Source: Mollicutes bacterium (GTDB lineage Bacteria; Bacillota_I; Bacilli_A; Izemoplasmatales; Izemoplasmataceae). From it: a stretch of DNA of 64,000 nt. Position 1 is the stretch's first letter; each line of letters begins with the position of its first letter. Where the stretch lies: contig PUOX01000025.1 in the NCBI GenBank assembly GCA_003552925.1, forward strand, positions 1 to 64,000, given 5' to 3'. A program made the position numbers and the translations under genes. The notes under the pieces are model-generated. The model worked only from the letters and a program-made list of their open reading frames with translations, searched no databases and was not told the origin of the DNA. Positions 26,319 through 33,630 of this stretch are shown in pieces.

Positions 26319-26348
26319 ATTATACCTTATGTTTGACTTTGAAGACAA
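26319..26348 (-). promoter_or_regulatory. Promoter of tmcAL, overlapping the opposite yceD promoter
   Basis: On the minus strand TTGTCT (26348-26343), an 18-nt spacer, and TATAAT (26324-26319). Its -35 lies inside the spacer of the plus-strand yceD promoter. Confidence 0.7.
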
Positions 26349-26361
26349 GAAAACATATAAT
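26333..26361 (+). promoter_or_regulatory. Promoter of yceD-rpmF
   Basis: TTGACT (26333-26338), a 17-nt spacer, then TATAAT (26356-26361): near-perfect vegetative consensus. The leader is about 18 nt. Confidence 0.85.
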
Positions 26362-26385
26362 TTTAACAAGTTAGGGGTGATTATT

Positions 26386-26850
26386 ATGAAATGGACCATT
26401 GCGCAACTGAAAAAGAAAATCCACCAGGACCCCACCTTCGAAGCCACCGTCGATTTGACCGAGTTCATGCCCAAAGACGAGGACTTGATCGCCGTCGCCC
26501 CGACAACCGTAAAAGGCAAAATTGACATTGAAGACGACACGTATTTCCATTTTGATTTGAACATTCAAACGACGTTGACCATCGCTTGCGCCCGCACGCT
26601 GGAGCCGGTTGAATTTTCGGTCGATGTTGAAGTGCGTGAAACGTTCACCGACGACGAGGACGACGAATATCGTCAGATAGACGGAATAAGTATTGACTTA
26701 TCCCCGATTGTGTGGTCTAATATATATTTGGAAAAACCTATGCGCGTTCTTCATCCTGAAGCGAAAGAAGACGATTCTTTCGAGGAAAGTGAAGAATCAA
26801 AGCGCAAGGGGCATCCGCAACTGCAAGAACTTGAGAAGTTCAAAAGTTAG
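26386..26850 (+). CDS. yceD: DUF177/YceD-family protein
   Basis: Members are linked to 23S rRNA accumulation and are nearly always encoded beside rpmF. The 154-residue protein is acidic. The usual paired cysteines of the central CxRCL motif are reduced to one ([12 protein letters not shown], ~67), followed by [12 protein letters not shown]. The C-terminal half holds the [16 protein letters not shown] helix typical of the family. ATG 26386 follows GGGGTGATTATT; an in-frame start at 26308 lies upstream of the promoter. rpmF follows after 11 nt. Confidence 0.87.
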   Translation: MKWTIAQLKKKIHQDPTFEATVDLTEFMPKDEDLIAVAPTTVKGKIDIEDDTYFHFDLNIQTTLTIACARTLEPVEFSVDVEVRETFTDDEDDEYRQIDGISIDLSPIVWSNIYLEKPMRVLHPEAKEDDSFEESEESKRKGHPQLQELEKFKS

Positions 26851-26861
26851 GAGGCAATCTC

Positions 26862-27080
26862 ATGCCAGTCGTACCACAAAGACGGACATCGAAGACGCGC
26901 AAACGCAAACGCCGTACACACGACAAGCTCCGAGTACCGGGCATGGTCGTTTGTTCGAACTGTGGCGAAATGAAGCTCGCCCACCGCGTATGCAAAGCTT
27001 GCGGGCACTATAAAGACCGCGAAGTCGTTGCGCAAAAAGAAGAAACCGATGAATCCACCGATACCGAAACCGAAGAGTAG
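26862..27080 (+). CDS. rpmF: 50S ribosomal protein L32
   Basis: 72-residue ribosomal protein beginning [18 protein letters not shown], with a four-cysteine zinc ribbon (CSNCG and CKACG). An acidic tail rich in Glu, Thr and Asp (after residue 57) is longer than in many L32 proteins. It starts after TTAGGAGGCAATCTC and is co-transcribed with yceD. Confidence 0.97.
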   Translation: MPVVPQRRTSKTRKRKRRTHDKLRVPGMVVCSNCGEMKLAHRVCKACGHYKDREVVAQKEETDESTDTETEE

Positions 27081-27090
27081 GTATCAAAAG

Positions 27091-27113
27091 AAGCGCTTGT
27101 CAAAGCGTTTTTC
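27091..27113 (+). terminator. Weak hairpin with T-run between rpmF and rsmH
   Basis: A 5-bp stem (CGCTT / AAGCG) with a 4-nt loop, followed by TTTTTCTTTT. It may attenuate rather than end transcription into rsmH. Confidence 0.4.
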
Positions 27114-27136
27114 TTTTATCCGAAAGGAGTCTCGCC

Positions 27137-28069
27137 GTGAAACACACCCCCGTGCTCTATGAAGAAGCCCTAAAACACCTTTCAATCAAGCAAGACGGTA
27201 TATACGTCGATTGCACCCTCGGCGGCGGTTCGCACGCGGCCGGTGTTTTGTCGCGGTTGAAAACCGGGCATCTTTACGCGTTCGACCAAGACGATTTCGC
27301 CATCGACAAGGCGAAAGAAGAATTGAAGAAGACGGGGAATCGTTACACAATCCTTAAGGAGAATTTTAGAAATCTCGCTTCCGCTTTGCAAGAACAAGGC
27401 GTCAAAGAAGTCGACGGCGTGCTTTACGATTTGGGCGTCTCGAGTTTTCATTTCGACGACGCAAAACGCGGATTCAGCTATCGCCATGATGCGCCCCTTG
27501 ACATGCGGATGGACACCGAACGGTCCCTGACGGCGAAAGACGTCGTCAACACTTATAGCGCCGACGAATTGAAACGGATATTCTTTTCCTACGGCGAAGA
27601 GCGCTTTGCGCCGCAAATTGCCAGAAACATCGTGAAATCCCGTCAAAAGCAACCGATCGAGACGACGTTTGAACTGGTCGACCTCATCAAAGCGTCGATG
27701 CCGCAAAAGGCGCTTTCGAAGAAAGGCCATCCCGCCAAACGGGTTTTTCAGGCGCTCCGCATCGAAGTGAACGACGAACTTTCCGCCCTCAAGGAATCGC
27801 TCGAAGCGGCGATTGACCTGCTGAAGCCCGACGGGCGCATCGTCGTCATCAGCTTTCACTCGCTCGAAGACAAAATCGTCAAGGATTTGTTCAAAGAAGC
27901 CTCGAGCGTCGACCATCCCGATTTTTTGGTCACCATGCCCGAAGAGCGTGCCCCCTTTGAGCGCGTTCAAAAAAAAGTCATCCGCCCGAGCGACGCTGAA
28001 ATGGCCGAAAACCCCAGGGCGAAGAGTGCGAAAATGCGCGTGCTCAGGCGACGCAAAGAAAACGATTAA
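27137..28069 (+). CDS. rsmH: 16S rRNA (cytosine1402-N4)-methyltransferase RsmH
   Basis: SAM-dependent methylation of C1402 in the 30S decoding centre. Signature segments are HTPVLYEEAL at the start, DCTLGGGSHAAGVL for the SAM site, DGVLYDLGVSS and the late HSLEDKIVK. 310 residues, starting at GTG 27137 after AAGGAGTCTCGCC. In nearly all walled bacteria this gene (mraW) opens the division/cell-wall cluster after mraZ. Here L32 precedes it and two tRNA genes follow; mraZ, ftsL, pbp and mur genes are absent. Confidence 0.97.
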   Translation: MKHTPVLYEEALKHLSIKQDGIYVDCTLGGGSHAAGVLSRLKTGHLYAFDQDDFAIDKAKEELKKTGNRYTILKENFRNLASALQEQGVKEVDGVLYDLGVSSFHFDDAKRGFSYRHDAPLDMRMDTERSLTAKDVVNTYSADELKRIFFSYGEERFAPQIARNIVKSRQKQPIETTFELVDLIKASMPQKALSKKGHPAKRVFQALRIEVNDELSALKESLEAAIDLLKPDGRIVVISFHSLEDKIVKDLFKEASSVDHPDFLVTMPEERAPFERVQKKVIRPSDAEMAENPRAKSAKMRVLRRRKEND

Positions 28070-28084
28070 TGTAGGCGTTCTCTC

Positions 28085-28114
28085 TTGACAATTCCTTGAG
28101 GTTCGTGGTATTAT
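28085..28114 (+). promoter_or_regulatory. Promoter of the tRNA-Gly pair
   Basis: TTGACA (28085-28090), an 18-nt spacer, then TATTAT (28109-28114), preceded by TGG as an extended -10. The predicted start is ~12 nt before the first tRNA. Confidence 0.8.
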
Positions 28115-28132
28115 ACATACGCTTGTGAAAAC

Positions 28133-28206
28133 GCGGGTGTAGTTTAGTGGTAAAACGTAACCTTGCCATGGTTAAGTCGAGGGTTCGATTCCCTTCACCC
28201 GCTCCA
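28133..28206 (+). tRNA. tRNA-Gly (anticodon GCC)
   Basis: A 74-nt cloverleaf: acceptor stem GCGGGTG / CACCCGC, discriminator T, encoded CCA. The anticodon stem TAACC/GGTTA encloses TTGCCAT with anticodon GCC. The T arm is GAGGGTTCGATTCCCTT. Confidence 0.96.
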
Positions 28207-28234
28207 TTTTTTCTCTCCCCCCCCTTGCAGCTTT

Positions 28235-28308
28235 GCGGGTGTAGTTTAATGGTAGAACCTCAGCCTTCCAAGCTGACTGTGAGGGTTCGATTCCCTTCAC
28301 CCGCTCCA
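28235..28308 (+). tRNA. tRNA-Gly (anticodon TCC)
   Basis: A 74-nt cloverleaf with the same acceptor stem, T arm, discriminator T and CCA as the preceding tRNA. The anticodon stem TCAGC/GCTGA encloses CTTCCAA, anticodon TCC. 28 nt separate the two, including a run of eight C. It is co-transcribed with its partner. Confidence 0.96.
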
Positions 28309-28319
28309 TTGAAGTGTTC

Positions 28320-28346
28320 AAAGCCCACGCTTGTGGGCTTTTTTTT
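28320..28346 (+). terminator. Intrinsic terminator of the tRNA operon
   Basis: A 9-bp GC-rich stem (AAAGCCCAC / GTGGGCTTT) with a GCTT loop, then a T-run, 11 nt after the second tRNA. Confidence 0.9.
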
Positions 28347-28351
28347 ATGCC

Positions 28352-28380
28352 AAAAAAAGAACGGCGCGGGCCGTTCTTTT
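28352..28380 (-). terminator. Intrinsic terminator after the OsmC gene
   Basis: An 11-bp stem (AAAAGAACGGC / GCCGTTCTTTT) with a 4-nt loop. Seven T residues follow on the minus strand; the stem overlaps the stop codon. Confidence 0.9.
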
Positions 28381-28777
28381 AGTCTTCGAAGGTGAGTTCG
28401 GGGTTCATGGTGGCGACTTTGGACAGTGTTTGGTAGACGCTGCAATAGCGAGTCGCAAGGTCGAAGGCCTTTTCGATGGCGCCTTTGGCGTCTTCGTCGG
28501 CGCCACGGACTTGCACGCGGACGTCGACTTGCTTGAGGGTGGTCGGGGCTTCCCGGCGCTTTTCGCCTTCGATGTCGTAGTGGATGCCTTGCACTTTGAT
28601 TTTCTTTTTGTCGAGGATGCTTTGCAGGGTGTGGTTGAGGCAGCCTCCGAGTCCGCCTAAAATCATGTCGTAGGGGTTGAGTGCGCCTTCGGCGGGGCCG
28701 ACTTGCGCCGAACCGTGGTGTCCGGTCAGGATGCCGTGCAGTTGGTTGTCGAACACCATTTTAATTTTTGTGGCCAT
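28379..28777 (-). CDS. OsmC/Ohr-family peroxide-related protein
   Basis: OsmC-type proteins reduce organic or hydrogen peroxide with a pair of cysteines. The two expected positions are present: GGLGGCLNHTLQ (~46) and ATRYCSVYQTL (~111). 132 residues with the family's alpha/beta core (LKQVDVRVQVRG). The ribosome binding site AAGGAGGCAAAGC lies inside the 3' end of ppa, and the two genes overlap by 17 nt, so they are coupled. Substrate (organic peroxide or other) not determined. Confidence 0.87.
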   Translation of the reverse strand: MATKIKMVFDNQLHGILTGHHGSAQVGPAEGALNPYDMILGGLGGCLNHTLQSILDKKKIKVQGIHYDIEGEKRREAPTTLKQVDVRVQVRGADEDAKGAIEKAFDLATRYCSVYQTLSKVATMNPELTFED

Positions 28778-29282
28778 GCTTTGCCTCCTTTTGGATGTGT
28801 TTTTGGTAGCGTTTGACGCTTTGTTCTATGAGTTTGACGGCGTAGTCTTTGTCGTAGAAATCCAAGACTTCGACGGTTTTGTTTTGCTGAAGGTCTTTGT
28901 AGGTGCGGAAGAAGTGCTTGATCTCGCGAAGCATGTGTTCTTGGATGTCGTCCATTTTGTGGATGTGCGAAAATCGGGGGTCGCTGTCCATGACGGCGAT
29001 GATTTTGTAGTCTTTTTCGCCGTTGTCGATCATGTCGAGCGCGCCGATGACACGGGCGTCGACGATGCAGCCCGGGAATGTTTTGGTGCTCGCCATGACG
29101 AGGATGTCTAAGGGGTCGTTGTCTTCGGCGAGCGTGTTTTCGATGTAGCCGTATTCGGCGGGGTAGGTCATTTGCGAATAGAGGACCCGGTCGAGTTTGA
29201 TGCGGTTTCTCGCCTTGTCGATTTCGTATTTGTTTTTTGTGCCCATCGGAATTTCGATGATGGCTTCGATGACTTTGTCCAT
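28761..29282 (-). CDS. ppa: Inorganic pyrophosphatase, family I
   Basis: Hydrolyses pyrophosphate from biosynthetic reactions. The metal-site signature DNDPLDILV (~60-68) and EYGYIENTLAED are clear, with GALDMIDNGEKDYKIIAV downstream. 173 residues from ATG 29282, preceded by AAGGAGCCACT; an in-frame extension to 29297 has no site. It lies between a GNAT gene (11 nt upstream) and the OsmC gene (17-nt overlap), forming a three-gene minus-strand operon. Confidence 0.95.
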   Translation of the reverse strand: MDKVIEAIIEIPMGTKNKYEIDKARNRIKLDRVLYSQMTYPAEYGYIENTLAEDNDPLDILVMASTKTFPGCIVDARVIGALDMIDNGEKDYKIIAVMDSDPRFSHIHKMDDIQEHMLREIKHFFRTYKDLQQNKTVEVLDFYDKDYAVKLIEQSVKRYQKHIQKEAKHGHKN

Positions 29283-29293
29283 AGTGGCTCCTT

Positions 29294-29704
29294 TCAAAGC
29301 GTTTTCTTCATCATTTTGTGTTCGATGCCGGCGTCGAGGTAAATCTCACCGTACGCTTCATACCCTAGCGATTCGTAAAAAGGGATGATGTAGCATTGCG
29401 CGCCGAGTTTGAGTTCGCTGACGCCTTGTTTTTTCGCGTACGCTTCCAAATCGTTCATCAGTTTGGTGCCGGCTTTTTTGTGACGGTGTTCCTTCAAGAC
29501 GGCGACGCGGCCGACCTTGTTTTGGTGTAGCCTTGCGGCGCCGATGGGGGTTTCGTTTTCGTAGAGGACGAAAAGGGTCGCTTCGTAATCGGCGGCGTCG
29601 AATTCTTCGCGCCAGTCGATCTCTTGTTCGACGATGAAGACTTCCCCACGAATTTTGTAATGGTCGAGCAGCGTTTTCTTGTCCGTGGCGATGCGCGTCT
29701 TCAT
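29294..29704 (-). CDS. GNAT-family N-acetyltransferase
   Basis: An acetyl-CoA-dependent acetyltransferase of unknown substrate, 136 residues. The N-terminal part with VFIVEQEIDWREEFD resembles the ElaA/YjcF-type subgroup. The acetyl-CoA loop region reads VAVLKEHRHKKAGTKLM (~75-92), and the late AQCYIIPFYESLGY segment matches this subgroup's C-terminal motif. ATG 29704 is 7 nt from AGGAG, whereas the ATG at 29710 is too close. It is the first gene of the GNAT-ppa-osmC operon, divergent from the EIIB-like gene. Confidence 0.87.
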   Translation of the reverse strand: MKTRIATDKKTLLDHYKIRGEVFIVEQEIDWREEFDAADYEATLFVLYENETPIGAARLHQNKVGRVAVLKEHRHKKAGTKLMNDLEAYAKKQGVSELKLGAQCYIIPFYESLGYEAYGEIYLDAGIEHKMMKKTL

Positions 29705-29744
29705 AGGCATTCTCCTTTCGCGCAAAGGGCGTTTGCTTGCCCAC

Positions 29745-29766
29745 ATTATACACGAAAACGTTTCAA
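29745..29766. promoter_or_regulatory. GNAT-operon -10 with adjacent cre-like site
   Basis: On the minus strand TATAAT occupies 29750-29745. Next to it 29753-29766 reads CGAAAACGTTTCAA, close to a catabolite-responsive element. The site also falls in the -35 region of the divergent EIIB-like/HPr promoter. Confidence 0.4.
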
Positions 29767-29780
29767 AAATAAACAGAGTG

Positions 29781-29789
29781 TGGTAGAAT
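29781..29789 (+). promoter_or_regulatory. Extended -10 promoter of the EIIB-like/HPr operon
   Basis: TGGTAGAAT (TGnTAnAAT form), 27 nt before the ATG at 29817. The cre-like site overlaps the position of its -35. Confidence 0.55.
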
Positions 29790-29816
29790 GTTGGTAACCA
29801 AAAGCGAGGTGAAGCC

Positions 29817-30167
29817 ATGGAAACCTTGATGCGAATTGCACCCTACCTTGCGGTATTCTTAGGCATCGCGGCGGTGTTGGTGCTGGTGTTGCGCAGGAAG
29901 CGCGCGAAGATCCAAAGCGAGTACGACGTGACCGCGCTTTATGAGGCGCTCGGCAAAGAAAACATCGTCGAGGTGGAGTATCTGCGCGGCAAAGTGAACG
30001 CAAAGCTTCGGGACCCGTCGAACGCCGATTTGAACGCCGTGAAAGCCGCCGGCGCTTCCGGAGTCAATGTGGTTGGCGACAAAGTGAAGCTGTATTTTGA
30101 AGACGACAACGAGAAAATCTGCGCCGCCCTCAAAGCCATGGTGGAAAACAGGGGGGAGTCGACATGA
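29817..30167 (+). CDS. Membrane-anchored, degenerate PTS EIIB-like protein
   Basis: 116 residues: one N-terminal membrane helix (~8-26), a basic stop-transfer (RRKRAK), then a domain aligning by eye with glucose-type EIIB (ALGKENIVEVE, KLRDPSNADLNAVKAAGASGVNVVGDKVKLYF). In true EIIB the phosphorylated cysteine sits in the D-A-C-I-T-R-L-R loop; here that place (~55) reads VEYLRGKV, without cysteine. The only cysteine is Cys102 near the end. It should not carry phosphate in the normal way, yet it overlaps the HPr gene by 4 nt. A regulatory or scaffolding role is possible. The start follows GAGGTGAAGCC. Confidence 0.7.
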   Translation: METLMRIAPYLAVFLGIAAVLVLVLRRKRAKIQSEYDVTALYEALGKENIVEVEYLRGKVNAKLRDPSNADLNAVKAAGASGVNVVGDKVKLYFEDDNEKICAALKAMVENRGEST

Positions 30168-30433
30168 GAAAAGAGTTTGTGATTACCAATCAAGAAGGGT
30201 TGCACGCTAGGCCGGCCACCGCCCTTGTCAAAAAGGCCAACGAGTTCGACTGCGACATCAAAATCACCCACGACGGCGATACGGCGGACTTGAAATCGAT
30301 CATGGGCGTGTTGTCCTTAGGCGTCCACAAGGGGTCTTTGATCGTCGTAGAGACCAAAGGCAAAGACGAAGTCGAGGCGATGGAAACCATCGCCGCGCAT
30401 ATAAGCGAAATGAAGATGAAAAGCCAAGGATAG
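30164..30433 (+). CDS. ptsH: Phosphocarrier protein HPr
   Basis: Carries phosphate from enzyme I to sugar-specific PTS components. The active-site histidine is in GLHARPAT (His14), and the regulatory serine of Gram-positive HPr is in LKSIMGVLSLGV (Ser45, equivalent to Ser46), so it could be phosphorylated by HPr kinase and act as CcpA co-repressor. 89 residues. It begins with a 4-nt overlap behind GGGGGGAG inside the EIIB-like gene. Enzyme I is not adjacent, unlike the usual ptsH-ptsI pair. Confidence 0.96.
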   Translation: MRKEFVITNQEGLHARPATALVKKANEFDCDIKITHDGDTADLKSIMGVLSLGVHKGSLIVVETKGKDEVEAMETIAAHISEMKMKSQG

Positions 30434-30450
30434 GGAAACCTGTCCTTTTT
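30426..30450 (+). terminator. Intrinsic terminator of the HPr operon
   Basis: AAGGATAGG / CCTGTCCTT stem (one G-U pair) closed by a GAAA tetraloop, then T-run. The HPr TAG stop lies within the stem. Confidence 0.8.
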
Positions 30451-31450
30451 ATTTGCGCTTGCGGCCGAGGCCTAAGATGCGGTTGAGTTTCTCGACTTTC
30501 TTGTTGGCGACTTGTTCGGCGCGCTTTTTGCCTTCGTCCAAAATCTTGTCGAGTTCGCCCGAATCGATCAGTTCGCGGTAGCGTTTTTGAATCGGGAGGA
30601 GTTCTTCGACGACGATGTCGCCCAAGTCCTCTTTGAATTCTTTATAGCCTTTGCCTTCGTAGGCGTCCTCGATTTCCTTGACGCTTTCGTCGGTGATGGC
30701 GATGCGGATGTCGAAGAGGTTGCTCAAGCCGGGCTTTTCCTCCCGGTCGTAACGCACGGTTTGGTCGCTGTCGGTGACGGCGCTCTTGATCCGCTTGCGG
30801 ATGATGTTTTCATCGTCTAGGAGATTGATGCGGGATTTGACGTTTTCGTCGGATTTCGACATTTTCTTGGTCGGGTCGGTGAGGCTCATGATGCGTGAGG
30901 CGACTTTCGGGATGAGGGGTTTGGGCACTTTGAAGACGTCGCCGTAGCGGTGGTTGATGCGTTCGGCCAAAGTACGGGTGAGTTCTAGGTGCTGCTTTTG
31001 GTCGTCGCCGACGGGGACATATTCGGCGTCGTAAAGCAAAATGTCGGCCGCCATGAGCGCAGGGTAGGTGAAGAGGCTCGAACGGATGCCATCGGTTTGT
31101 TTTTGCGCTTTGTCTTTGTATTGCGTCATGCGTTCGAGTTCGCCCATGTAGGCATGGCATTGCAGGAGATAGCCCATCTGCGAGTGGGCGGGGAGTTCGC
31201 TTTGGACGAAAAGCGAGAGGTTCTCGCGCTCTAAGCCGCAGGCGAGATAAAGGGCGGCGAGTTCTTTGATTTTCTGCCGTAATTTCTTGGCGTCCATCGG
31301 CGTGGTGAGGGCGTGCAAATCGGCGATGAACAAGTAAAAATGGTAATCGGAATAGATTTTTTGCAGTTTGACGAAATTTTTGATGCTGCCGAGATAGGTT
31401 CCGATGTTCAAGCTTCCGGTGGGCTGGATGCCCGATACGATGGTTTTCAT
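30449..31450 (-). CDS. trpS: Tryptophanyl-tRNA synthetase
   Basis: Class Ic synthetase charging tRNA-Trp. The HIGH-type motif appears as GSLNIGTYLGS (~12-22), the ATP site KMSKS as KKMSKSDEN (~195), and the tryptophan-pocket segment as YPALMAADILLYDA. 333 residues. The start at 31450 is preceded by AAAGGAAGTGTACC. Expression is most likely controlled by the T-box leader immediately upstream, which carries a UGG specifier. Confidence 0.97.
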   Translation of the reverse strand: MKTIVSGIQPTGSLNIGTYLGSIKNFVKLQKIYSDYHFYLFIADLHALTTPMDAKKLRQKIKELAALYLACGLERENLSLFVQSELPAHSQMGYLLQCHAYMGELERMTQYKDKAQKQTDGIRSSLFTYPALMAADILLYDAEYVPVGDDQKQHLELTRTLAERINHRYGDVFKVPKPLIPKVASRIMSLTDPTKKMSKSDENVKSRINLLDDENIIRKRIKSAVTDSDQTVRYDREEKPGLSNLFDIRIAITDESVKEIEDAYEGKGYKEFKEDLGDIVVEELLPIQKRYRELIDSGELDKILDEGKKRAEQVANKKVEKLNRILGLGRKRK

Positions 31451-31469
31451 GGTACACTTCCTTTCTTGT

Positions 31470-31660
31470 AATAAAAAACGCCCTTACTGTTAAGGACGAA
31501 TATGCTCCGCGGTGCCACCTTAATTCCTAAGCGCTTGAGCCCTTAACGCGGGAAGACGGGTGTCTTTAGCACCACTCCAAGCTCCACGTTGCGGCTTTTG
31601 TCCGGCTTTCACCGTCCCGGACTCGCTGAGGGTGCCGCAGCGCTGCTTGTCATCGTGTTA
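31470..31660 (-). promoter_or_regulatory. T-box riboswitch, tryptophan specifier
   Basis: On the minus strand the conserved T-box AAGGTGGCACCGCGG (31521-31507) precedes a terminator stem (CGTCCTTA/TAAGGGCG, then TTTTTT) at 31498-31473. In Stem I, TGG (31586-31584) lies five bases before GGAGTG, the same position as GCT in the alaS leader. The UGGC bulge in the T-box would pair with GCCA, fitting the G discriminator of tRNA-Trp. Uncharged tRNA-Trp should favour read-through into trpS. Confidence 0.93.
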
Positions 31661-31677
31661 CTTATAGTGTACGCAAT

Positions 31678-33438
31678 TTATCGTTTGAGTGCAAGCTCTA
31701 ATTCGTCGATCAGTGTTTCTAGTCGTTTGACGACGCCGTAGAAGGCGTCTTTTTTCGTCAAGTCGACGCCGGCTTTTTTGACTTGGTTCATCGGGAAGTC
31801 GTTGCCGCCGGATTTTAGCAAATTGATGTGGTCGTCAACCTTTTTGGGGTTTTCTTTGACCATGTCGTAAAGAGTCAAACTGGCCGCGAAACTGGTGGAG
31901 TATTGATAGACGTAGTAAGGGGCCATGAAGAAGTGGGGGATGTAGGCCCAGACGTTTTCTTTGCCGGGTTCTTTGCGGATGTCGATGTCGTAAAAATCCT
32001 TGTAGAGCTCGATCATGATTTCTGAAAGCGTCTCGTTGGTGATGGGCTCGCCTTTTTCGGCAAGTTCGTGGGCTTTGAGCTCATAGGTCGCAAAGAGCGT
32101 CTGGCGGTAGAAGGTGCCGAGGATGTCGTCGATCGATTGTTGCAAAAGCTGGATGTTGTCTTCGCGGGTGCCTTTGTTGTTGGCGATGAAATAATCGAGA
32201 AGAAGATGCTCGTTGAATGTTGAAGCAATCTCGGCGACGAAGATGGTGTAATTTTGGGTGGGGACGGGTTGGTGGTCCATGGCGAAGAGCGAATGCATGG
32301 AGTGCCCGGCTTCGTGGGCGAGGGTGAAGACGTCGCTTAAGGTGTCGTCGTAGTTCATAAGGATGAAAGGATGCTCGTTGAGCGCGCTTGAAGAATAGGC
32401 GCCGGTTTGTTTGCCGTCTTGTTCGTAGACGTCGACGTAGCCTTCTTTCAAGGCGTCTTTGGCTTTGTCCTTGAAGTCGTCGCTCAAATGGTCGATGGCT
32501 TCAAAGAAGAGTTTCTGGCCTTCTTCGTAGGAGAATTTGCTGGTGGATTCCGCCAAAGGCATGAACCGGTCGAACGTGCGGTGCTCATCGAGGTTGAGCG
32601 CCTCTTTGCGCAAATTGTAGTAGCGCTTGATGAGATGGGTGCTCTCCTTGGCGGTTTCGATCAGGTTGTGATAGACGATGGGGTCGATTTTGTTTTTGAA
32701 CAAAAACGCTTCTAGCGTGGAATCGTAGTTCCGCGCTTTCATGGCCGCAACATCCGCCTGCAAAACGGTGTTGTAGATTTGCGCGTAGGTGTGCTTGTGG
32801 CTTTCATAGTGGTCAAAGACGGCTTTGAAGACCGTTTCACGGTCGTCTTTGTCCTTGAGCTCGGCCAAGAGCGTGCGGTAGTTTCCGCTGGTTACGGTGA
32901 TTTTCTCGCCGCTTTTCAAGGTGACTTCCTTTGCGGTTTTGTCGGCCACGCTCAAAGCGTTATGGAGTTCGTAGCCTTGCGAAGCGAGTTTTTGGTAGTT
33001 GGTCAAAAGCGCTTCGCTTTTGCGATCTAGGATGTGCTGACTTTGATGGAAGAGTTTTTTTAGGGGGAAGCGATACGTCTTCAACTCTTCGTCACGCTCT
33101 AAGAAAGAGAAGACTTTCTCTTTGCCCAATCCGAGAATCTCGGGCGATTCGAACGAGGTCGCTTTGGTGTATTCGTTGTAGAGGTGCGCGACCTTTTGCA
33201 CGCGGGCGGCGTTTTCGACGTTTTTCATGTTCAAATGGCTTTTCAAGTTGGCGTATTGAAACAGTTTGTTCAGCTTGATGTTGATGGCTTTCTGCAATTC
33301 AAAATACGCTTTGAACGACTCGAACTTATCGAGTTTGCCTTCGTAGCTTTCGATTTTTTTTACCCAGGACTTGACTTGTTGAAAATCCGTTTTCCAGTCG
33401 TCCAGGCTTTTGTAGAGATTTTGCAAATTCCACTTCAT
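31678..33438 (-). CDS. pepF: Oligoendopeptidase F
   Basis: Cytoplasmic M3B zinc metallopeptidase that degrades 7-17-residue peptides. The zinc motif is TLAHEAGHSMHS (HEXXH, ~373), with the third ligand in EIASTFNEHLL. 586 residues, close to the usual 600. The start at 33438 follows ACGGAGGACAATTT on the minus strand, with TATAAT at 33481-33476 as a likely -10. The trpS T-box begins just beyond its stop, so read-through into trpS is possible. Confidence 0.95.
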   Translation of the reverse strand: MKWNLQNLYKSLDDWKTDFQQVKSWVKKIESYEGKLDKFESFKAYFELQKAINIKLNKLFQYANLKSHLNMKNVENAARVQKVAHLYNEYTKATSFESPEILGLGKEKVFSFLERDEELKTYRFPLKKLFHQSQHILDRKSEALLTNYQKLASQGYELHNALSVADKTAKEVTLKSGEKITVTSGNYRTLLAELKDKDDRETVFKAVFDHYESHKHTYAQIYNTVLQADVAAMKARNYDSTLEAFLFKNKIDPIVYHNLIETAKESTHLIKRYYNLRKEALNLDEHRTFDRFMPLAESTSKFSYEEGQKLFFEAIDHLSDDFKDKAKDALKEGYVDVYEQDGKQTGAYSSSALNEHPFILMNYDDTLSDVFTLAHEAGHSMHSLFAMDHQPVPTQNYTIFVAEIASTFNEHLLLDYFIANNKGTREDNIQLLQQSIDDILGTFYRQTLFATYELKAHELAEKGEPITNETLSEIMIELYKDFYDIDIRKEPGKENVWAYIPHFFMAPYYVYQYSTSFAASLTLYDMVKENPKKVDDHINLLKSGGNDFPMNQVKKAGVDLTKKDAFYGVVKRLETLIDELELALKR

Positions 33439-33566
33439 AAATTGTCCTCCGTTTGGTATAATGACTTCGCGTATTATTATATCATAAGGAAAAAAGGTTC
33501 AAAGAACATTTTGCAAACACTTTCATAAAAAAACCGCAGGAACTTATTCATATTTTTTCTAATTTA

Positions 33567-33575
33567 TGTTATGAT
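33567..33575 (+). promoter_or_regulatory. Extended -10 promoter of spx
   Basis: TGTTATGAT; the -35 is weak. The predicted RNA start lies just before two TACGTA palindromes (33585-33590 and 33598-33603). Confidence 0.5.
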
Positions 33576-33630
33576 ATACTTGCTTACGTAAAGTGAATAC
33601 GTATACCATGGTCGCAAAGGAGGCCTTACC

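Noticed and set aside
28217..28224. Run of eight C between the two tRNA genes, considered as a phase-variable tract.
   Set aside because: It lies in a processed spacer outside any reading frame or promoter, so slippage would have no clear effect.
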